From the NCBI GenBank assembly GCA_035622175.1, contig DASPVV010000138.1, positions 1-64,000 of the forward strand: a DNA stretch of 64,000 bases. Reading direction: 5' to 3'. Under the pieces are notes generated by a model. It was given only the letters and a program-made list of their open reading frames with translations. It ran no database searches and was not told where the DNA came from. This DNA comes from JAFAGX01 sp035622175. Its GTDB lineage: Bacteria; Acidobacteriota; Terriglobia; Terriglobales; Acidobacteriaceae. The translations under genes and the position numbers were made by a program. The first letter of the stretch is position 1. The number at the start of each line of letters is the position of its first letter. Below are positions 8,289 to 17,291 of this stretch, in pieces.

Positions 8289-8897
8289 CTAGGGCGCTTC
8301 GATCAACTCCATCCTGCCATCTCTTGTGCGATGCAGAACCATGACCTTGCCGCTTGGATCCCTGAAAACGAACACATCGCGATCGCGGAAGTGAGCTTCC
8401 TTGATGGCCTCTTCGAGGGTCATGGGGCGTAAAGCCACAGCATCGGTCGAGCGAACCAGGTGAACCGCCGTCGAGGGGGAGACTGCGGGAAATCTGTGCG
8501 CAACCAAGTCGAGAACCGGCTGTTTTTCCTCTGGTTGAGCCGCTGCAATTCCTTCTTGGCCCCCCCGACCATCCCATTTGAAGGAGATGGGGGTCGGTTG
8601 ATGACGTCGTTTGCGGGTGCGCCACCGGCTCTTGTACTTGACCGCCTGGTTTTCCAGGTGGGTGAACGCCTCATGGATGGCGGCATTCATATCCCCCGCC
8701 TGGGCCACTCCGACCAGAGGTCCATTGCGCGGCTTGATGGTGATTTCGGCCTTGTGGCGGTGCTTCTCGACCACCAGGATGACCTTGGTTTCGAACCGGT
8801 TGCCCAGGATCTTGCGGATCTTGGTGAGGCGGGCCTCTACTTCCTTGCGAATCGCTGGAGTGATTTCGTACTGCCTGCCGGTGTATTCCACATTCAT
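8289..8897 (-). CDS. hpf: Ribosome hibernation promoting factor, long form
   Basis: The 202-residue protein has the N-terminal HPF/RaiA domain (NVEYTGRQYEIT, then basic helices, about residues 1-105). A C-terminal dimerisation domain of the long form follows (LRPMTLEEAI, RDVFVFRDP, ending MELIEAP, about residues 145-202). Long HPF dimerises 70S ribosomes into inactive 100S particles in stationary phase or stress. The frame is open upstream to 9020, but the ATG at 8897 is preceded by AGGAGGG and matches the family start. It is the last gene of the recJ-lpt-rpoN block, 151 bases after rpoN, the same neighbour relation known in proteobacteria. Confidence 0.95.
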   Translation of the reverse strand: MNVEYTGRQYEITPAIRKEVEARLTKIRKILGNRFETKVILVVEKHRHKAEITIKPRNGPLVGVAQAGDMNAAIHEAFTHLENQAVKYKSRWRTRKRRHQPTPISFKWDGRGGQEGIAAAQPEEKQPVLDLVAHRFPAVSPSTAVHLVRSTDAVALRPMTLEEAIKEAHFRDRDVFVFRDPSGKVMVLHRTRDGRMELIEAP

Positions 8898-9048
8898 GAG
8901 CGCCCTCCTGAGTTCGTTTTGTTTAACTGCCAGGACGCGACTACCGAGGATGCTCGCCTTGCGCTCGACGGCCAAGCTTAGGGGTGGCGTGGCGAGCGCG
9001 TGCGAGCTTTGGCGACCCAACCGCCGTCGCCCGAGGATCGACCTGTCA

Positions 9049-10803
9049 TCATTTTTTCACTCTGCGCTGGTGGGTGCTCGGGATGCGCAGGTCCTCCCGG
9101 TATTTCGCGACCGTACGGCGAGTGACCTGGATACCCTGCGATTGCAGAATGCGGGTGATCTGCTCGTCGGTGAGCGGCCGGGTGGGATCTTCCCCCTCGA
9201 TCAGCTTCTTGACCCGTCGTTTGAGAATAAGCAACGAGGTATTGCTGCCTTCAGGGCCATTCACGCTCTCGCTGAAGAAGTATCGCAGTTCAAATACGCC
9301 CTGAGGAGTATGAGCGTATTTGCTCGCCACCGCTCGCGAGACGGTGGAAGGATGCACACCGATTTCCTCGGCCACCTCCTTAATCATCATAGGCTTGAGA
9401 AAGTCGATGCCCTTTTCCAGAAACTCTTGTTGGCGCGCCACGATGGAGTGACACACCTTGAGAATCGTTTGCTTGCGCTGCTCGATGTTCTTGATCAGCT
9501 GAATGGCGGACTTGTACCGCTCCTTGACATAGTTGCGCGTATCCTTGTCATTCCCGTCCCTCGATAATAAGCGCCGGTAGGCCGGATTCAGGCGCAGCTG
9601 GGGAACATCTTCGTCGTTCATGATCACCAGCCACTCGTCACCGTGTTTCACAAAGGCCACGTCAGGCTCGATCAGGCGAGGCTCGACCTTGTTGTAGCGC
9701 AGCCCGGGACGGGGATCAAGGGTGCGAAGGAACGTGAGCACATGCTCCACGGCTTCTGCCGGTCGATTGATCGCCTTGGCGATCTCCTTGTATTGCTTGT
9801 TGGTTAAAGCCTGAAGGTGTTGGTCGACGACAGCGATGGCATCGGCCAGCGTTTGGCGCGTGGTTTCGCGGTCTCCGTTGCCATTCTTGTGCAACCCCAG
9901 CTGTTGTTGCTCGAAGCGCAGTTGATAAAGCAAGCACTCGCGCAAATCGCGGCAGGCAACGCCGGGCGGGTCCAGCTGCCGCACCAGCTCGATGGCCTCA
10001 TGGAGATCCTTCAGCGTAAACTTGGGACGAAAGGCGGGCCCGCCGGCGGGTTCGGCAGCAGGGACCGGTGGGGGGGCGAGCGGTTCGGCCGCGGGCACAG
10101 CCGCGCTCGCCGTATCCCGAGCGCCAGCTTGCGGATTCGGGGCTTCCTCCCCCCAGGTTTCGTCCGTAGAATCTGCCAGCCCCTCGGGAGAAGCAGGATC
10201 GCTCGCCAATCCGAGGGCCGTGGCCCCGGTCGCAATACTCGCGATGGCAGCGGCGTCGGATTCGGGGGTTGTAGCAGAGACCACTCCGAGCAGCTCTTCA
10301 TCGCTCGCGATGAGATAGCCATCTTCGTTGAGATTGCCGATTACCAGTTCAGCGGCCTCACGCACCCCCGAGCGCGTGGGCAGCGAACCGAGCTGCCAGA
10401 ACAGGTGGTCGGTGAGATTGCTGGGTTTCGAAAGGAAGTTCTCAAACGAGGGCCGCTCAATCTCTTCCGACTGCCACTGACTACGATAGCCGGGGTCGAG
10501 ATAATCTTGGAAAAACGAACCGAAGTCGATCTCCTCAAAGGGGTCTTTCTTCTCGACTGCGGCAATTGGATTCTCTTCGGGAGTTGGCGCCGGGCGCTCC
10601 TCTTTCTTGCGATCGACGTCGTCGAGAAGCGGGACGGCATCCTCCAGTTCCTCGAGAACTGGGTTCTCCACCATCTCGGCGTTGATCATGTCCCGCAGCT
10701 CAAGTTTGTTGAGGGCAAGGACGCTGACCATCTGCACCAGACCCGGGGTAAGGATCTGTCGCTGCGAGACCTTTAAGTGCAACTTGGGTTGCAACAATGC
10801 CAT
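9049..10803 (-). CDS. rpoN: RNA polymerase sigma-54 factor
   Basis: The 584-residue protein has the three sigma-54 regions. They are a Gln/Leu-rich activator-interacting region I (residues 1-55), an acidic linker, and core-binding region III with the HTH (GVHPSTVSRAV). It ends with the RpoN box TRRTVAKYRE (561-570), which reads the -24 element. It is longer than the usual 430-500 residues because of a Pro/Ala/Glu-rich low-complexity insertion at about residues 175-262, inside the core-binding region. Transcription at its targets needs AAA+ activators, none of which is in this window. It sits between lptB and hpf as in many Gram-negative genomes. Confidence 0.97.
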   Translation of the reverse strand: MALLQPKLHLKVSQRQILTPGLVQMVSVLALNKLELRDMINAEMVENPVLEELEDAVPLLDDVDRKKEERPAPTPEENPIAAVEKKDPFEEIDFGSFFQDYLDPGYRSQWQSEEIERPSFENFLSKPSNLTDHLFWQLGSLPTRSGVREAAELVIGNLNEDGYLIASDEELLGVVSATTPESDAAAIASIATGATALGLASDPASPEGLADSTDETWGEEAPNPQAGARDTASAAVPAAEPLAPPPVPAAEPAGGPAFRPKFTLKDLHEAIELVRQLDPPGVACRDLRECLLYQLRFEQQQLGLHKNGNGDRETTRQTLADAIAVVDQHLQALTNKQYKEIAKAINRPAEAVEHVLTFLRTLDPRPGLRYNKVEPRLIEPDVAFVKHGDEWLVIMNDEDVPQLRLNPAYRRLLSRDGNDKDTRNYVKERYKSAIQLIKNIEQRKQTILKVCHSIVARQQEFLEKGIDFLKPMMIKEVAEEIGVHPSTVSRAVASKYAHTPQGVFELRYFFSESVNGPEGSNTSLLILKRRVKKLIEGEDPTRPLTDEQITRILQSQGIQVTRRTVAKYREDLRIPSTHQRRVKK

Positions 10804-10886
10804 AAATCGAGCTAGACCTGCGGTCCGACGTTAGCGATCCATCGTTGGCCCGAACTCGTCTTCGGCGCCAACGACACCGCCTGAGT

Positions 10887-11615
10887 TTACACGAGGGAAA
10901 AACTCTCGCCCAAATACACTCGCCGCACTTCCGGGTCGCTGGCCAACTGCTCCGGCGTCCCCTGGCGAAAAATCCGGCCCTCATCAATAATGTAGGCTCG
11001 GTCGGTCACCGACAGCGTCTCCCGTACGTTGTGGTCCGTGACCAAGATGCCAATTCCACTCGCCCGCAGATCAGTGATAATCCTCTGCAAATCGAGTACG
11101 GCAAGGGGATCGATCCCAGAAAATGGCTCGTCCAGCAAAATAAACCTGGGGTTGATCGACAGCGCGCGGGCGATTTCTACCCGGCGCCGCTCTCCCCCAG
11201 ACAGAGCATATCCGCGGTTCTGCCGGATGTGCCCTAAACCCAACTGATCAATCAATTTTTCCACACGCTCCCGACGCTCATGCCAGGAAATTGATTGCGT
11301 TTCGAGCACCGCCAAAATGTTCTCTTCTACCGAAAGCTTGCGAAAGACCGAAGCTTCTTGGGGCAGATAGCTGACGCCGTACTGACGGGCCCGCACATAC
11401 ATGGGCAAGTCCGTAATATTGTCATCATCAACCAGAATCCGACCCGTGTCCGGGGGAATCAAGCCTACAATTGTGTAGAAGGTTGTGGTCTTTCCGGCGC
11501 CGTTAGGTCCAAGCAAACCAACGACTTCACCCTGCTCAACGCGAAGACTGACACCGTTTACGACTCGGCGACCGCGGTAGGACTTTCCGATCTCGTCGGT
11601 GGCCAACGTACGCAT
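10887..11615 (-). CDS. lptB: LPS export ABC transporter ATPase LptB
   Basis: The 242-residue ATPase powers LPS extraction from the inner membrane with LptFG. Walker A is GPNGAGKTT (36-44), the signature is LSGGERRRVEIARAL, and Walker B is FILLDEPFSGID. The C-terminal TPEQLASDPEVRRVYLG tail is characteristic of LptB rather than of amino-acid importers. The ATG follows immediately after the stop of the lptC/A gene without any gap, so translation is likely coupled. rpoN starts 83 bases downstream. Confidence 0.96.
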   Translation of the reverse strand: MRTLATDEIGKSYRGRRVVNGVSLRVEQGEVVGLLGPNGAGKTTTFYTIVGLIPPDTGRILVDDDNITDLPMYVRARQYGVSYLPQEASVFRKLSVEENILAVLETQSISWHERRERVEKLIDQLGLGHIRQNRGYALSGGERRRVEIARALSINPRFILLDEPFSGIDPLAVLDLQRIITDLRASGIGILVTDHNVRETLSVTDRAYIIDEGRIFRQGTPEQLASDPEVRRVYLGESFSLV

Positions 11616-13856
11616 TTATCGTGCCACTCGCGTTTGGGTTACGGTGGGGGATAAATTGCTTCCTTCTACCAGCACCCTATCATTGCCCCTAAAGAAAGTC
11701 AACGAAACCCCCGTAATCTTACCTCGTTCGGCATCAAAAATGCTAGGCGGTCCGCCGGTGAGCACGAATTTGTCGTCTTGGACGTAGTACGTCAACTGGT
11801 TCCCCACGGCTTGCCGGATGGTCTGATGGACTACGACTTGCTCAGTGGCGACGAGTCTCTCCAGCCGCCCTCTTGCAACCGCCGATGTTTCCTCCTGACC
11901 GCGAGGCTCGAGAAACGCGTCCATCGATTGGCTGGTGATGGTGACCCCATTCCAGTTTGCGCTGGCGTTGTCCTCGAGGTGGACCCGGCGCTCGAGGTCC
12001 GTGTAGGTCAAAAAAGAAGAATGCAACGCCACGGAGACGGGGTTTCCATTCTTCTCCACCTGACTCAGAACGGTCGAGACGGGTTGGGTCGGGGTGCCGC
12101 GGGCCTCGATGGAGCGGCGATCCCGGTTGAACTCGATCGCGGCTGCTTCCACCGAGTTGGCATCCTGCCAAAGGCGTGCATTTCCGGTGTACAGGGCGAC
12201 GGCTGCGGAACGGTGGATCGTCATGCTGCGCGCGGTCACGTGAATGGGGCTGGAGGAACCGAGCAGGGCGCCGTTCGGTTGTGGCTGCAGATCGGTATAC
12301 GTGCTCTTCACGTCGCCTTCGGCAAGGGCGTCTCCAGTGACGCGATTCATGCGCACGAGGTGCGCTGTGGTCGTCATTTGGCCCTCGCTCACCCGAGGGG
12401 AACCGCTGAGCACGAGCATCTGATCGGAGGAGGTATAACGCGCGCGATCGCTCCATGCTCTTCGGGTCGCGTCCACGTAGGCAACCCCGCCTGACTGAAG
12501 GATGGAGGAGATCTCGCCCCGGGAATCGAATTCCCCATCGAGCGCCCGGCTCAGGCTGACGCGATCCTGCTCCCCGGGATTCTTGCTCACGATGCGGGCA
12601 TTGGGAGCGCCATGCAGGGCGGAAAGCCGGCCGGCGTCATCGAAGTGGGCGCGAAACTCTCCCGCCGTAAGCAAAACCTCCCGCCCCTGGCTGCTGCCGG
12701 GAAGCACAATCTGCGCCGATCCGGAAGTTACCGCCTGGTCGAGCAGGGTTTTCGGGGTGAAAAAGAAATCGATGGCGGGGGCAGTGACCGCGAGCTTCTC
12801 GCCGGAGGCGGAAGCAGCCGAAGCAGGCTGATACTGGATGATCTTCACTCCCCCTTCCGCCCGAACCTTGGTCAAACGTCGGTTGCTCGAAAAATCAAGG
12901 ACGACGCGTCCCGCACTCGAGAGAATGGGTTCTTCGCTGGCAACCGTGCCTTGGACCGCTCCGGAAAAGATGGCAACGCGCGGCAGGTTCGAATTCACCA
13001 TCATCAACTCCAGTTGGTCGGCTTGCAGGGTGGCATTCCGCGTCCCCTTCACCTGGATCGCCACGCTTCCCCAGGCGAGCAGATGATCGAGGCTGTTGTC
13101 GGGCCGGAGGAACAACCTCGCCTTCTCGGCCTGACCGGTTCGTTCCGCCATCTGCAGTTTGGGGTGCTCAAGCAGCACTTCGCGCGGAACCTTTTCGATC
13201 ACCGCTTGCTCGGCGGCAATCCGGGTACGGTTCGGACCGCTGGTTTCAAATTCGACCTGAGACTCGAGCGTGAGCACATTGGTTTTGGCAACGTAGCCGA
13301 GACCAACGGCGGATCCGGTTGCTTGGGGAAGGCGGAAGTCGACCCGGTTTCGGGTGTATGCGTCGCCGCTCCGCTGCTCGAAGACGAGGCCGCTGGTCTT
13401 GAGGTGGATCGGGTCCTTGCGTGCCTGCGGCGGAGCCTGGTCCGGACTGACCAAGCCTGCGGGATTTGCTTCGAGATCGATCTCGACTTCCCCCCGGGCG
13501 ATGGCCTCTCCCGACTGTTGGTTGTAATCGAAATTGGAGCCGTAAATGCGATCGTAGCGGCTGGAGTCGCGACCATACAGGGTGATGGTGACATCGTGCA
13601 GTTCGGCCTGTCCGCCTTGTTTAAATTGCACCGCCCTATTGGCCTCCAGCCTGAACAAAGTTCGACCTTGCGCGGACTTGGACACGGTAAATCCGGTTGC
13701 CGTCTGTTGGACCTCGAGGCCGATCTTTTCGGGAACCTGTTCGAGCGCATTTTGTTGCCGGTGGCGGGCATGGAAATACGCTCTCGCCACGATCAATGCG
13801 AACAGGATCGCGGCCGCGGCAAACCACAGGCGCAGCTGGGGTAGGGCAAAACGCAT
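11616..13856 (-). CDS. LptC-LptA fusion, periplasmic LPS transport protein
   Basis: The 746-residue protein starts with one membrane anchor (about residues 8-28) followed by a long periplasmic part. Residues of about 40-190 read as an LptC-like domain (FTVSKSAQGRTLFRLEA, then LYGRD). The rest consists of OstA/LptA-type beta-jellyroll repeats (for example LEANRAVQF, LVLSGSPRVSEG, VARGRLERLVATEQ and, near the end, YYVQDDKFVLTGGPP). LptC and LptA together bridge the inner-membrane ATPase and the outer-membrane LptD. Here the functions appear joined in one chain directly before lptB. Length and repeat number exceed the sum of the E. coli proteins (about 190 and 185 residues). The domain limits are approximate. 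Confidence 0.85.
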   Translation of the reverse strand: MRFALPQLRLWFAAAAILFALIVARAYFHARHRQQNALEQVPEKIGLEVQQTATGFTVSKSAQGRTLFRLEANRAVQFKQGGQAELHDVTITLYGRDSSRYDRIYGSNFDYNQQSGEAIARGEVEIDLEANPAGLVSPDQAPPQARKDPIHLKTSGLVFEQRSGDAYTRNRVDFRLPQATGSAVGLGYVAKTNVLTLESQVEFETSGPNRTRIAAEQAVIEKVPREVLLEHPKLQMAERTGQAEKARLFLRPDNSLDHLLAWGSVAIQVKGTRNATLQADQLELMMVNSNLPRVAIFSGAVQGTVASEEPILSSAGRVVLDFSSNRRLTKVRAEGGVKIIQYQPASAASASGEKLAVTAPAIDFFFTPKTLLDQAVTSGSAQIVLPGSSQGREVLLTAGEFRAHFDDAGRLSALHGAPNARIVSKNPGEQDRVSLSRALDGEFDSRGEISSILQSGGVAYVDATRRAWSDRARYTSSDQMLVLSGSPRVSEGQMTTTAHLVRMNRVTGDALAEGDVKSTYTDLQPQPNGALLGSSSPIHVTARSMTIHRSAAVALYTGNARLWQDANSVEAAAIEFNRDRRSIEARGTPTQPVSTVLSQVEKNGNPVSVALHSSFLTYTDLERRVHLEDNASANWNGVTITSQSMDAFLEPRGQEETSAVARGRLERLVATEQVVVHQTIRQAVGNQLTYYVQDDKFVLTGGPPSIFDAERGKITGVSLTFFRGNDRVLVEGSNLSPTVTQTRVAR

Positions 13857-13872
13857 CTGAGATTAGTCTAAT

Positions 13873-15759
13873 TCAGTTCTCGGATGCCGTCCTGGGATCG
13901 GCAAGAGCGGGGGACCCACAGGGAGAGTGCGCCAGGGCGCGTAACTCGCCCGTTTTCTTGAAATCCCGGAGCACGAGCTCCAGTCCGCCGAATTCGGGAT
14001 GAGGATTATGGTCAAGGGAAAAGGCCACGTCGAGAGTGTCGCCAGCACGCAGTTGGGCTTCTGCGACCCGATCGGACATATTCCAGGCGAGCGCGCTGTA
14101 GGTGACGGCTCTTCTCCAATTCTCTGCGCGAGAGTCGGGATGGCATCGTGGCCCGAGCTGATGGGCGTCGGCACGTTCTCCATTCCAGGCCAACTTTAGC
14201 TTTGCCTGCCTGTCCCGGATCAGGGGCGCTCCGGCCAGGCGCAGGTTGTGCGCGGCGAAGACCGGTCCCTGGTTGCCGACACCGAAAGGCTCGAGCAGCT
14301 GCAACGCCTGATAGAGTTCCGGAGTCACCTGATCGATAGAGAGCTCGCCATCGAGCTCCAGCACCTTCTCGAAATCCGCCAAGGTGAGCGAGCGACGGGC
14401 ATATTCCTCGATCCGCCTCGAGAGCTCTGGCAGGTGCGCCTGCGGCATGGAGAACCCCACCGCATGGGCATGTCCTCCGTAGCGGCTGAACAGTTCGCGG
14501 CAGGATTCCAGGGCGTTCAGCAGGTGGAATTGCGGAATCGACCGTCCGGAACCGTGCGCTTCCTGCGCGTTTTTCGAAACTACCAGGGTTGGCCGGCCGT
14601 AGCGCTCCACGATGCGCGTGGCGGTGATGCCGATCACTCCCCGATGCCAGTCCTCGCCGTCGACCACGATGCAGAAAGCCTCGCGCAGTGTGGGTTCCTT
14701 TTCGAATCGCACCGCGATGGCCTCGAGAATTCTTTGTTCCTCTCCCTGGCGCTCAGCGTTGAGCCGGTCCAGCCGGGCGGCGATCTGGCGCGCCCGCTCC
14801 AGGTTGTTCGTGCTAAAGAGTTCAACCACATCGGCGGCAACGTCCATGCGCCCGGCCGCATTCATCCGGGGCGCGATGCGAAAGGCCACCTCGGCGGAAC
14901 GGGGAGGGCGTCCGCTCACCTGCGCCACGTCGAGCAGAGCTCGCAGCCCCGGGTTCACGGCCACGGCTAAAGCCTCCAGTCCGAGCTTGGTGAAAACGCG
15001 GTTCTCGCCGGTTAGCGGCACCGCGTCGGCGATGGTCGCGATGGCGGCGATCTTGGCGAAGGAGGTGAGCAGGGCTGATTGGTTTCGATCCCTGAGCCGC
15101 CGCTCGAGAAGAGCTTGCGCCACCTTGAAAGCGACCCCGGCGCCGCATAATGCCTTGCAGGGATAATCGCAACCCTTCTGGTTGGGATTCAGGATCGCGA
15201 GGGCACGCGGTACGCCGTCGTTTCCCGGAAGATGGTGATCGGTCACGATCAGATCTACCCCCGCGCGGTGCGCCTCCTCAGCCGCAGCCAAGGCGCGGAT
15301 CCCGGCGTCCACACTAATGACCAGACGGATGTTTCGAGCCGCTGCCCGCTCAATCACATCGCCCCGCAAGTCGTATCCCTCCTTGAGGCGGTGGGGGACA
15401 TGAAATTCGGGGGAGCCACCGCAGAGTTCGATGGCGGTTTTCAGGAGGACGATGGCAGCGGTGCCGTCGACGTCGTAATCCCCGTAGATGAGGATTCCTT
15501 CTTTCCGCTCGATGGCAGCCTCGATCCGCTCGATCGCGCTTTTCATGCCAAGCATTCGGTAAGGGGAGTGCAGATGGGCGAGCGAGGGCTTAAGAAAATG
15601 CTCCGCACTTTCCGCTTGCTTGATGCCGCGCAGGACGAGCAGGCGAGCGATGGTGGCGGAGACATGGGTACTCCTCAGAGCCGGATGCGACTGCAAGTGC
15701 GCCGCCAGAAGTCGGATCTCCGCCGGATCCGCGGCCTTTCGCATCCACTTCATAGGCAC
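13873..15759 (-). CDS. recJ: Single-stranded-DNA-specific exonuclease RecJ
   Basis: The 628-residue protein is a DHH-family 5'-3' exonuclease acting in recombination and repair. The DHH motifs are GDYDVDG (about 96-102), SVDAGI and TDHHLPG (about 150-160), followed by the DHHA1 region with SGRS and GGHAHAVGFSM and an OB-fold C-terminus. Length is in the range of family members. The usual Cys of the SVDCG motif is Ala. The GTG at 15759 is taken as the start; an ATG two codons later is equally possible. The lptC/A start lies 16 bases downstream, so recJ heads the operon that continues into lptB and rpoN. Confidence 0.95.
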   Translation of the reverse strand: MPMKWMRKAADPAEIRLLAAHLQSHPALRSTHVSATIARLLVLRGIKQAESAEHFLKPSLAHLHSPYRMLGMKSAIERIEAAIERKEGILIYGDYDVDGTAAIVLLKTAIELCGGSPEFHVPHRLKEGYDLRGDVIERAAARNIRLVISVDAGIRALAAAEEAHRAGVDLIVTDHHLPGNDGVPRALAILNPNQKGCDYPCKALCGAGVAFKVAQALLERRLRDRNQSALLTSFAKIAAIATIADAVPLTGENRVFTKLGLEALAVAVNPGLRALLDVAQVSGRPPRSAEVAFRIAPRMNAAGRMDVAADVVELFSTNNLERARQIAARLDRLNAERQGEEQRILEAIAVRFEKEPTLREAFCIVVDGEDWHRGVIGITATRIVERYGRPTLVVSKNAQEAHGSGRSIPQFHLLNALESCRELFSRYGGHAHAVGFSMPQAHLPELSRRIEEYARRSLTLADFEKVLELDGELSIDQVTPELYQALQLLEPFGVGNQGPVFAAHNLRLAGAPLIRDRQAKLKLAWNGERADAHQLGPRCHPDSRAENWRRAVTYSALAWNMSDRVAEAQLRAGDTLDVAFSLDHNPHPEFGGLELVLRDFKKTGELRALAHSPCGSPALADPRTASEN

Positions 15760-15783
15760 CGGGTTTCAATTCTAGACGACCGC

Positions 15784-15827
15784 CCTCTCGATTGGGGAAT
15801 ACCGTGGGGAATACCGACCGCGAGAGG
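15784..15827. promoter_or_regulatory. Direct repeats inside an inverted repeat upstream of recJ
   Basis: Two copies of GGGGAATACCG (15794-15804 and 15806-15816, period 12) are framed by CCTCTCG (15784-15790) and its complement CGAGAGG (15821-15827). The element lies just upstream of recJ, and a leftward TAGAAT box follows between it and the start. A regulator-binding site is possible; no regulator can be assigned. Confidence 0.35.
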
Positions 15828-15848
15828 CGAATCATGATGAACCACGGG

Positions 15849-16352
15849 CTACGGCTCGTCGTCCGGACCGGGCTCATCGAGCGAGAGGCCCGAGAGGTCC
15901 TCGGCCATTTCGAGCATGCTCTGATAACGCTCATACCAAGGAGCTGCAGCTTCGTAAACCATCATGACCCCTTGTTGCGCAAAGCCGAGTTGCACAAAGC
16001 CGGTTTTGCCAATGTAGGCGCGCAACCAGTGAGCGTCTTCGAGGTAGTCGCTAGAGAATTCGGCATGGCGCAGGCGCTCGATCATGCTGTCAAATTCCTC
16101 CGATTCCAATCGCCAGGAGTCCATGGTCACAAACGGCGCGCCGGAAGCCTTGGCAATTTCCACAAAGTCCTTCCAGCCCTCGGGGTTGTCTTCCGCCTTC
16201 CAGGGAACGCTCTGCACCTCCTCATAGTCCACCAGTCCAGGAAATCGGCGCATGCCGTGGCCCTCGATAAAGGCGATCATGTCATCTTTGAGGTTTGCGA
16301 GATCGTCAGGAAACGGAGACATAGCAAACTTAGCATTGTATCTGGAAACCAA
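15849..16352 (-). CDS. Hypothetical protein upstream of recJ
   Basis: This is a 167-residue acidic soluble protein rich in Trp, Tyr and Met, without signal peptide or membrane segment. I recognise no family. The C-terminus is a short Asp/Glu/Pro tail (LDEPGPDDEP). The amino acid composition and the sustained frame look like a genuine cytosolic protein. The second Met, at 16322 (MSPFPDD), may be the true start, since neither has a clear ribosome site. It is transcribed toward recJ, separated by about 90 bases. Confidence 0.7.
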   Translation of the reverse strand: MVSRYNAKFAMSPFPDDLANLKDDMIAFIEGHGMRRFPGLVDYEEVQSVPWKAEDNPEGWKDFVEIAKASGAPFVTMDSWRLESEEFDSMIERLRHAEFSSDYLEDAHWLRAYIGKTGFVQLGFAQQGVMMVYEAAAPWYERYQSMLEMAEDLSGLSLDEPGPDDEP

Positions 16353-16500
16353 CTTGCCTGCCGCGCGCCGGGCAAGAGGCCCAGGCTCCGAGTTCGCGAG
16401 AGTCCAGGCGGCTGGGAAGGCGGAGGGCCGAGGACTGCCCGAAGCAGCCTGTCGGCGCTATGCTACACTACTGGTTTCACAAGCGATCTCCGATCTGCCC

Positions 16501-16779
16501 ATGCTCCTCTCGAAAGAATATGTGGGCTATCTGGCCCGCGAAGTTACCAAAAAACTCCTCGCAGGCGAGTTCATCACAACCAAAACCGCCGCCGCCGTCA
16601 CGGAAAAGGTTCATGCCGCCATGCTCGAAGAGTTCTCGCTCGAAGATCGCATCAATGACGAGGTCCGAGTCATACTCGAGGCCTACGCGGAGGAGATGCG
16701 CAAGACGGGCGCCAATTACCAGGAGATGTTCCGCAAGGTGAAGAACGAACTGGTGCGCAAGTACAAGGCGGTGCTGTGA
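16501..16779 (+). CDS. DUF507 family protein, first copy
   Basis: This 92-residue, highly charged helical protein (MLLSKEYVGYLARE, ending LVRKYKAVL) belongs to the DUF507 family, whose function is unknown. The frame is open upstream, but the ATG at 16501 gives the family start. A TACACT-like -10 box lies near 16462. The gene overlaps the next one by four bases (GTGA), and the second gene encodes a homologous protein, so the two are probably translated together and may form a heteromer. Homology between the pair is visible in the alternating acidic and basic helices and in the shared EVR/EIRKILEE segment. Confidence 0.85.
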   Translation: MLLSKEYVGYLAREVTKKLLAGEFITTKTAAAVTEKVHAAMLEEFSLEDRINDEVRVILEAYAEEMRKTGANYQEMFRKVKNELVRKYKAVL

Positions 16780-17051
16780 GGGTGAACCGTGACAAGGCGA
16801 ATAAGGTTGCACACATGGTAGCCGACGCGCTCGCCGAGATGAGCGAGGTGGAATTTCTCGAAGATCGCAATACGATCCGTCTGGAAATACGCAAGATTCT
16901 CGAAGAACTTCTCAATCAGGAAGAAAGGATCGATCAAGCCGCCCGGCAAAAGATCGAGAGTCAAAAGCGAACCATCCTCGAAGGCAGCCAGGAATGGGAC
17001 ATCCTCTATCGTAAATACTACAATGAGGAAGTGAGGAAACTTGGGGCCTAG
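16776..17051 (+). CDS. DUF507 family protein, second copy
   Basis: This 91-residue charged helical protein (KVAHMVADALAEM, then IRKILEELLNQEERID) belongs to the same family as its upstream neighbour. The start is a GTG whose last two bases lie in the TGA stop of the first gene; a second GTG two codons downstream is an alternative. There is no signal peptide or membrane segment. Paired DUF507 genes are a recurrent arrangement in Acidobacteriota and deltaproteobacteria as far as I know, but no function is established. Confidence 0.85.
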   Translation: MRVNRDKANKVAHMVADALAEMSEVEFLEDRNTIRLEIRKILEELLNQEERIDQAARQKIESQKRTILEGSQEWDILYRKYYNEEVRKLGA

Positions 17052-17291
17052 CTTGGCGCCCAGCACCTATCAGCCACCGAGCGATCGGAAGGCTACCAAC
17101 ATCCTGTAGGGACGCTGCCATTCTCCCCGCGGCTGAGCCCGTGGGAGCTTGCGCGGTCGGCTCCGGAAGCTCGAAGTGCCAGACTGGTCTTCGCCGTGCT
17201 GGCCCTTGAGACTGGGACTGGGCGGTTCCCGCGCATCGGCGAGAAATGAGAGCGTCGTGAATCTTGGGTCGAATCCCCGGGTGCGGAATTG

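Noticed and set aside
9817..10776. Long rightward frame of 319 codons opposite rpoN
   Set aside because: Shadow of the sigma-54 gene in GC-rich DNA; its translation has no recognisable domain and rpoN is certain.
12612..13844. Rightward frame of 410 codons opposite lptC/A
   Set aside because: Shadow frame; arginine/glycine-rich translation without motifs, fully inside a clear Lpt gene.
17262..17284. GGGTCGAATCCCC, resembling a tRNA T-arm
   Set aside because: No matching acceptor, D-arm or anticodon arm can be folded in the 80 bases upstream, and the loop is not TTCRANY.
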